Positions 60,877 through 64,000 of a stretch of 64,000 bases of DNA are shown one piece after another; positions within the stretch are counted from its first letter, which is position 1, and each line of letters opens with the position of its first letter. Made by a program: the position numbers and the translations under genes. This DNA comes from JAAYZM01 sp964510785 (GTDB lineage Bacteria > Actinomycetota > Actinomycetes > Actinomycetales > Cellulomonadaceae). The notes under the pieces were generated by a model. The model was not told the origin of the DNA. It saw only the letters and a program-made list of their open reading frames with translations, and did no database searches. Location of the stretch: NCBI GenBank assembly GCA_964510785.1, contig CAZECM010000003.1, positions 22,118-86,117 on the forward strand. The letters run 5' to 3'.

Positions 60877-61743
60877 TCAGTGCACCGAGCCCTCGGTCAC
60901 GCCCGCGATGACCTGCTTGTGGAACACGACGTAGATGGCGATCATCGGGATCGTGATGATCGACAGGGCCGCGAAGAGCGTCGGGTAGTCCGTCGAGTAC
61001 TTGCCCGAGAAGGCGAGCAGGCCCACGGGGATGGTGCGCAGACCGTCGTTGAGGACGTAGAGCATCGCGAGCAGGAACTCGTTCCACGTGCTCAGCACGG
61101 AGAACACCGCAACGGTCGAGAGGCCGGGGACCATGAGCGGCAGGACGATCCGCCACAGCATCGTGAAGTCGCCGCAGCCGTCGACGCGCGCGGCCTCGAA
61201 GAGCTCCTTCGGCAGCGAGTCGAGGTAGCCCTTGAGGAGGAAGACCGCGAGCGAGAGGCCGAGCCCCGTGTAGGGGATGATGAGCGCCCACCGCGTGTTG
61301 AGCAGGTGCATCGAGTCGAAGATGCGGGCCTGCGCCGTGAGGTAGGACTGCACGGGCAGCAGCAGCCCGAGCACGAACGGGGCGAGCAGCAGGTTCTTGT
61401 AGCGGAACGTGAAGCGGGAGAAGGCGTACGCGGCGGCGAGGCCGAAGACGAGGATCCCCAGGACCGAGGCCGTCGTCGTGATCAGGCTGTTGACGATGTA
61501 CTGACCCAGGTTCCCTCGCTCCCACGCGGACGCCCAGACCGAGAAGTCGATCGAGGTGGGCAGCGTGAACGGCGAGGCGAAGATCTCGCGCTTCGTCTTG
61601 AACGAGCTCATCACCATCCACAGCAGCGGCAGCACGAAGACGAGGGCCGCGATGCTCATGACGGTGTAGTAGAGTGTCTGGCTGCCGATGACGTCCTTGA
61701 CGACCGAGCGGGGCCGGGTCCGGCTGCGGGTCTCAGTACTCAA
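60877..61743 (-). CDS. Carbohydrate ABC transporter permease (MalG-type)
   Basis: A 288-residue permease with six predicted helices and the loop FEAARVDGCGDFTMLWRIVLP. The start is TTG at 61743, inside the end of the previous gene; GGAGG lies 11 nt before it and no ATG or GTG exists in the N-terminal region. The ATTGAGTACTGA overlap implies translational coupling. Confidence 0.88.
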   Translation of the reverse strand: MSTETRSRTRPRSVVKDVIGSQTLYYTVMSIAALVFVLPLLWMVMSSFKTKREIFASPFTLPTSIDFSVWASAWERGNLGQYIVNSLITTTASVLGILVFGLAAAYAFSRFTFRYKNLLLAPFVLGLLLPVQSYLTAQARIFDSMHLLNTRWALIIPYTGLGLSLAVFLLKGYLDSLPKELFEAARVDGCGDFTMLWRIVLPLMVPGLSTVAVFSVLSTWNEFLLAMLYVLNDGLRTIPVGLLAFSGKYSTDYPTLFAALSIITIPMIAIYVVFHKQVIAGVTEGSVH

Positions 61744-62617
61744 TGGTCTTGCCTCCGTCCTTGGACCTCACACGCATGAAGATGAAGCCGAGGGCGATGA
61801 GCACGACGGTCATCACGGTGGCCAGCGCGGCGCCGTACCCGACGTCGTGGAAGCGGAAGACGACCTCGACGAGGTAGGTCGTGATGATCTCCGTCGCGTG
61901 GTCGGGGCCGCCGTTGGTCATGACGTAGAACAGGTCGAAGCTCTGGAAGGCGCCCGTGATGCACAGCAGCGCGGCGATCTCGATGATGGGCCGGATCATC
62001 GGCACCTTGATCTGGAAGAAGATGCGCATCGGGCTCGCACCGTCGAGCACGGCCGCCTCGAGGATGTGCCGGGGGATCCGCTGCAGCGCGGCGTAGAAGA
62101 TCGCCATGTAGAAGCCGGCGTAGATCCAGCCGGAGACGACGGACACGGCGATGAGTGCGGTCGCGGGGTCGCCGAGCCACACCTTGGCGAGGTGGTCGAG
62201 GCCGACGGACCGCAGGAACCCGTTGATGAGCCCGATGTCGTCGGAGTAGACGAAGCTCCACAGCACGGCGATGACGAGCATCGGCAGCGTGACCGGGATG
62301 AAGAAGGCGATGCGGTAGGAGCCCGTGCGACGCTGCGCCATCGTGACGAGGCCGGCGAGCACGAGGCCGACGGCGACCTCCAGCACGAGCGTCATCGCGA
62401 TGTAGGCGAAGGTGTTGCGGTACGCCATCAGGTAGATGTCGTCCCGGAACGCCCGGGCGAAGTTGTCCAGGCCGACCCATTCCATGGGGCCGGTGCCGTT
62501 CCACGACACGAAGCTCAGGGCGGTGTTGGCCACGGAGGGCACGAGCACCACGAAGGCGAACACCGCGACGGCGGGCGCCGCGAGGGCGTAGGGCATCCAG
62601 GGGCGGGTGGGTTTCAC
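61733..62617 (-). CDS. Sugar ABC transporter permease (MalF-type)
   Basis: A 294-residue permease with six predicted helices and the contact loop EAAVLDGASPMRIFFQIKVP. GTG start. Preceded by the binding-protein gene with a 72-nt gap and overlapping the second permease by 11 nt. No ATPase gene is present, so a shared ATPase is expected. Confidence 0.9.
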   Translation of the reverse strand: MKPTRPWMPYALAAPAVAVFAFVVLVPSVANTALSFVSWNGTGPMEWVGLDNFARAFRDDIYLMAYRNTFAYIAMTLVLEVAVGLVLAGLVTMAQRRTGSYRIAFFIPVTLPMLVIAVLWSFVYSDDIGLINGFLRSVGLDHLAKVWLGDPATALIAVSVVSGWIYAGFYMAIFYAALQRIPRHILEAAVLDGASPMRIFFQIKVPMIRPIIEIAALLCITGAFQSFDLFYVMTNGGPDHATEIITTYLVEVVFRFHDVGYGAALATVMTVVLIALGFIFMRVRSKDGGKTIEY

Positions 62618-62689
62618 AGTCTCAGGTCCTCGTAGCGGGGTGCGGGCCGCGATGGGGGGATCGCGACCCGCACCCGCAGACGTCCTCGG

Positions 62690-63973
62690 TCAGCCCGCGG
62701 CATCCAGCCGCTTCTGCGCGGTGTCGAGAGCATCTTGCGCGCTGGCGCTACCTGCCGAGACGGAGGCCACGGCGTCGTAGAAGGCCGCGGCGATCTCGAT
62801 GTCGTGCCCGGAGTCGGCCGGTGCCACGAGCGTGCTCGCCTCACCCAGCATCTCGGCGAGCGAGACGGTGCGCGGGTCCGCCTCGACGCCGTCGAACGGG
62901 TCGATCGTCATCGGGGCCAGTCCCGCCGCCGCCCAGGCCTTCGTGGCCTCGGGTGCGCTCAGGAGCGCCAGGAAGTCGACCGTCTCGTCGAAGTGTTCCG
63001 TCTTGGCGTTGACGATGAAGCCGGTGGAGATACCGAGCACGCTCGTCTGGTCACCTGCCCCGCCGGTGATGGGCGGGGTGTCGAAATAGTCGAAGTCGAG
63101 GCCTTCGGCGTCCGTCGCGGCGTCCGCCATGAGCCAGCTGCCGATCGCGAGCATCGCGGCCTGCCCGAGGAAGAACTGCGTGTTCGCCTCGTCGTCGGGC
63201 AAGGCGGCGACGCTGTTGTTGAGGTAGGGCGCGATCTCGCCGTACGTCTCGAGCGCCGCGACCAGCTCAGCGGAGTTGAGCGGAGCCTCGCCGTCCATCG
63301 CCGCGGCGTATGCGTCCTCGCCGATCACGCGGGAGACCACGTGCGACGCCCAGTTGCCGAGCGGCCACTGGTCCTTGTTGCCCGCGACCATCGGGGTGAT
63401 GCCGGCGTCCTTGATCGCGCTCGACACGGCGATGAACTCGTCCCACGTGGTCGGGACGGCGAGCCCGAGGTCGTCGAACACGTCCTTGCTGTACCAGATC
63501 ACGTTCGTCACGTCGCCCGTCCACGGCACCATGTGGATGCCCTTGCCGTCGACGTCCATGTTGTTGAACGCGCCGTCGTCGAACCGGCCGGCGAACTTGT
63601 CGCTCGCGAGCGCCTCGGTCAGGTCGGCGCCGTTGCCGTCCGCGACGTGGTTGCGCATGCGTGGCCCGGACCACTCGAAGAAGGCGTCGGGCGCCTCGCG
63701 GCTCGCGAGCAGCGTCGTCAGGCCGGTGGTCTGGTAGACGTCGTCCTCCTGCACGATGATCTCCACCGTGCGACCGGGGAACTTCTCCTCGTACTGGTCC
63801 TTGAGGGTGTCGAAGTAGCTGTCGACGGCGTCTCCCGAGGAGCCGAGTGCGACACGGATGACGACGTCGCCGTCGCCGGAACCGCCGGCCGTACACCCGG
63901 CCAGGAGGAGTGCGGCGCTGGCGCCGAGGCCGATGGCGGCAGAGAGCCGCCCGCGCGAAACAAGTCGAAGCAT
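62690..63973 (-). CDS. Extracellular sugar-binding lipoprotein (ABC transporter)
   Basis: A 427-residue solute-binding protein with lipobox LAGC ending at C27, a short Gly/Ser linker and a family-1 binding fold (IRVALGSSGDAVDSYFDTLKDQYEEKFPG, DAFFEWSGPRM). Complete in this window; GGGCGGG lies before the ATG. It resembles NgcE-like N-acetylglucosamine/chitobiose binders in context, but the ligand is inferred from the neighbouring amino-sugar genes. Confidence 0.88.
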   Translation of the reverse strand: MLRLVSRGRLSAAIGLGASAALLLAGCTAGGSGDGDVVIRVALGSSGDAVDSYFDTLKDQYEEKFPGRTVEIIVQEDDVYQTTGLTTLLASREAPDAFFEWSGPRMRNHVADGNGADLTEALASDKFAGRFDDGAFNNMDVDGKGIHMVPWTGDVTNVIWYSKDVFDDLGLAVPTTWDEFIAVSSAIKDAGITPMVAGNKDQWPLGNWASHVVSRVIGEDAYAAAMDGEAPLNSAELVAALETYGEIAPYLNNSVAALPDDEANTQFFLGQAAMLAIGSWLMADAATDAEGLDFDYFDTPPITGGAGDQTSVLGISTGFIVNAKTEHFDETVDFLALLSAPEATKAWAAAGLAPMTIDPFDGVEADPRTVSLAEMLGEASTLVAPADSGHDIEIAAAFYDAVASVSAGSASAQDALDTAQKRLDAAG

Positions 63974-64000
63974 TGACCCGCCCTTTCGCTTGGTGACGGC

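Overview
The window is high-GC chromosomal DNA from an actinobacterium. The order prfB, ftsE, ftsX, M23 peptidase, smpB, then ssrA, together with a tmRNA tag of the form ANSK..DFALAA, fits the order Micrococcales (a Cellulomonas/Sanguibacter/Promicromonospora-type relative is my guess; the genus cannot be fixed from sequence alone). Several genes appear to be leaderless, with a TANNNT -10 box 6 to 8 nt before the start codon, as is common in actinobacteria.

Layout. (1) 1-7078: conserved core block with the end of prfB, the cell-division pair ftsEX and its presumed M23 hydrolase partner, smpB, a DUF2207 membrane protein, a PfkB sugar kinase and the tmRNA gene ssrA. (2) About 7079-21160: accessory region starting directly at the 3' end of ssrA, a classic integration hotspot. 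It holds an AbiE-type toxin-antitoxin pair, a GyrB-like gene fragment, a retron-like unit (phosphoribosyltransferase-like effector with winged helix, structured ncRNA with a perfect 16-bp a1/a2 repeat, reverse transcriptase), a Sel1-repeat protein of visibly lower GC, small regulators and lipoproteins, a frameshifted gene, a PD-(D/E)XK-like protein and a decayed gene duplicate. No integrase or second att site was found. (3) 21155-31072: mixed chromosomal genes including a HelR-type RNA polymerase-rescue ATPase with a rifamycin-associated element upstream, a DUF1611/racemase pair, hydrolases, a VOC protein and a short-chain dehydrogenase. (4) 31235-39094: a LacI-controlled sugar locus (binding protein, two permeases, GH39-like and GH2 enzymes) with a 26-bp perfect palindromic operator. 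(5) 39105-50389: rlmC, a MacB-like ABC exporter divergent from a NarL-type two-component system, transaldolase, M20 amidohydrolase, FAD/Rieske oxidoreductase, NYN nuclease and small proteins. (6) 50546-63973: a large amino-sugar glycan locus made of a tightly overlapping plus-strand operon (ROK regulator, GH4, BadF-type kinase, two Gfo/Idh/MocA oxidoreductases around an alcohol dehydrogenase-like protein) and minus-strand genes (GH84 hexosaminidase, SIS protein, second BadF-type kinase, ABC binding protein and two permeases).

The strongest discovery candidate is the retron-like unit at 10862-13422. The effector stop codon lies inside repeat a1, repeat a2 overlaps the first codons of the reverse-transcriptase reading frame, and strong hairpins lie between them. 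The HelR/RAE unit, the AbiE operator, the Shine-Dalgarno-masking hairpin before the DUF1611 gene and the split amino-sugar locus are the next most interesting items.
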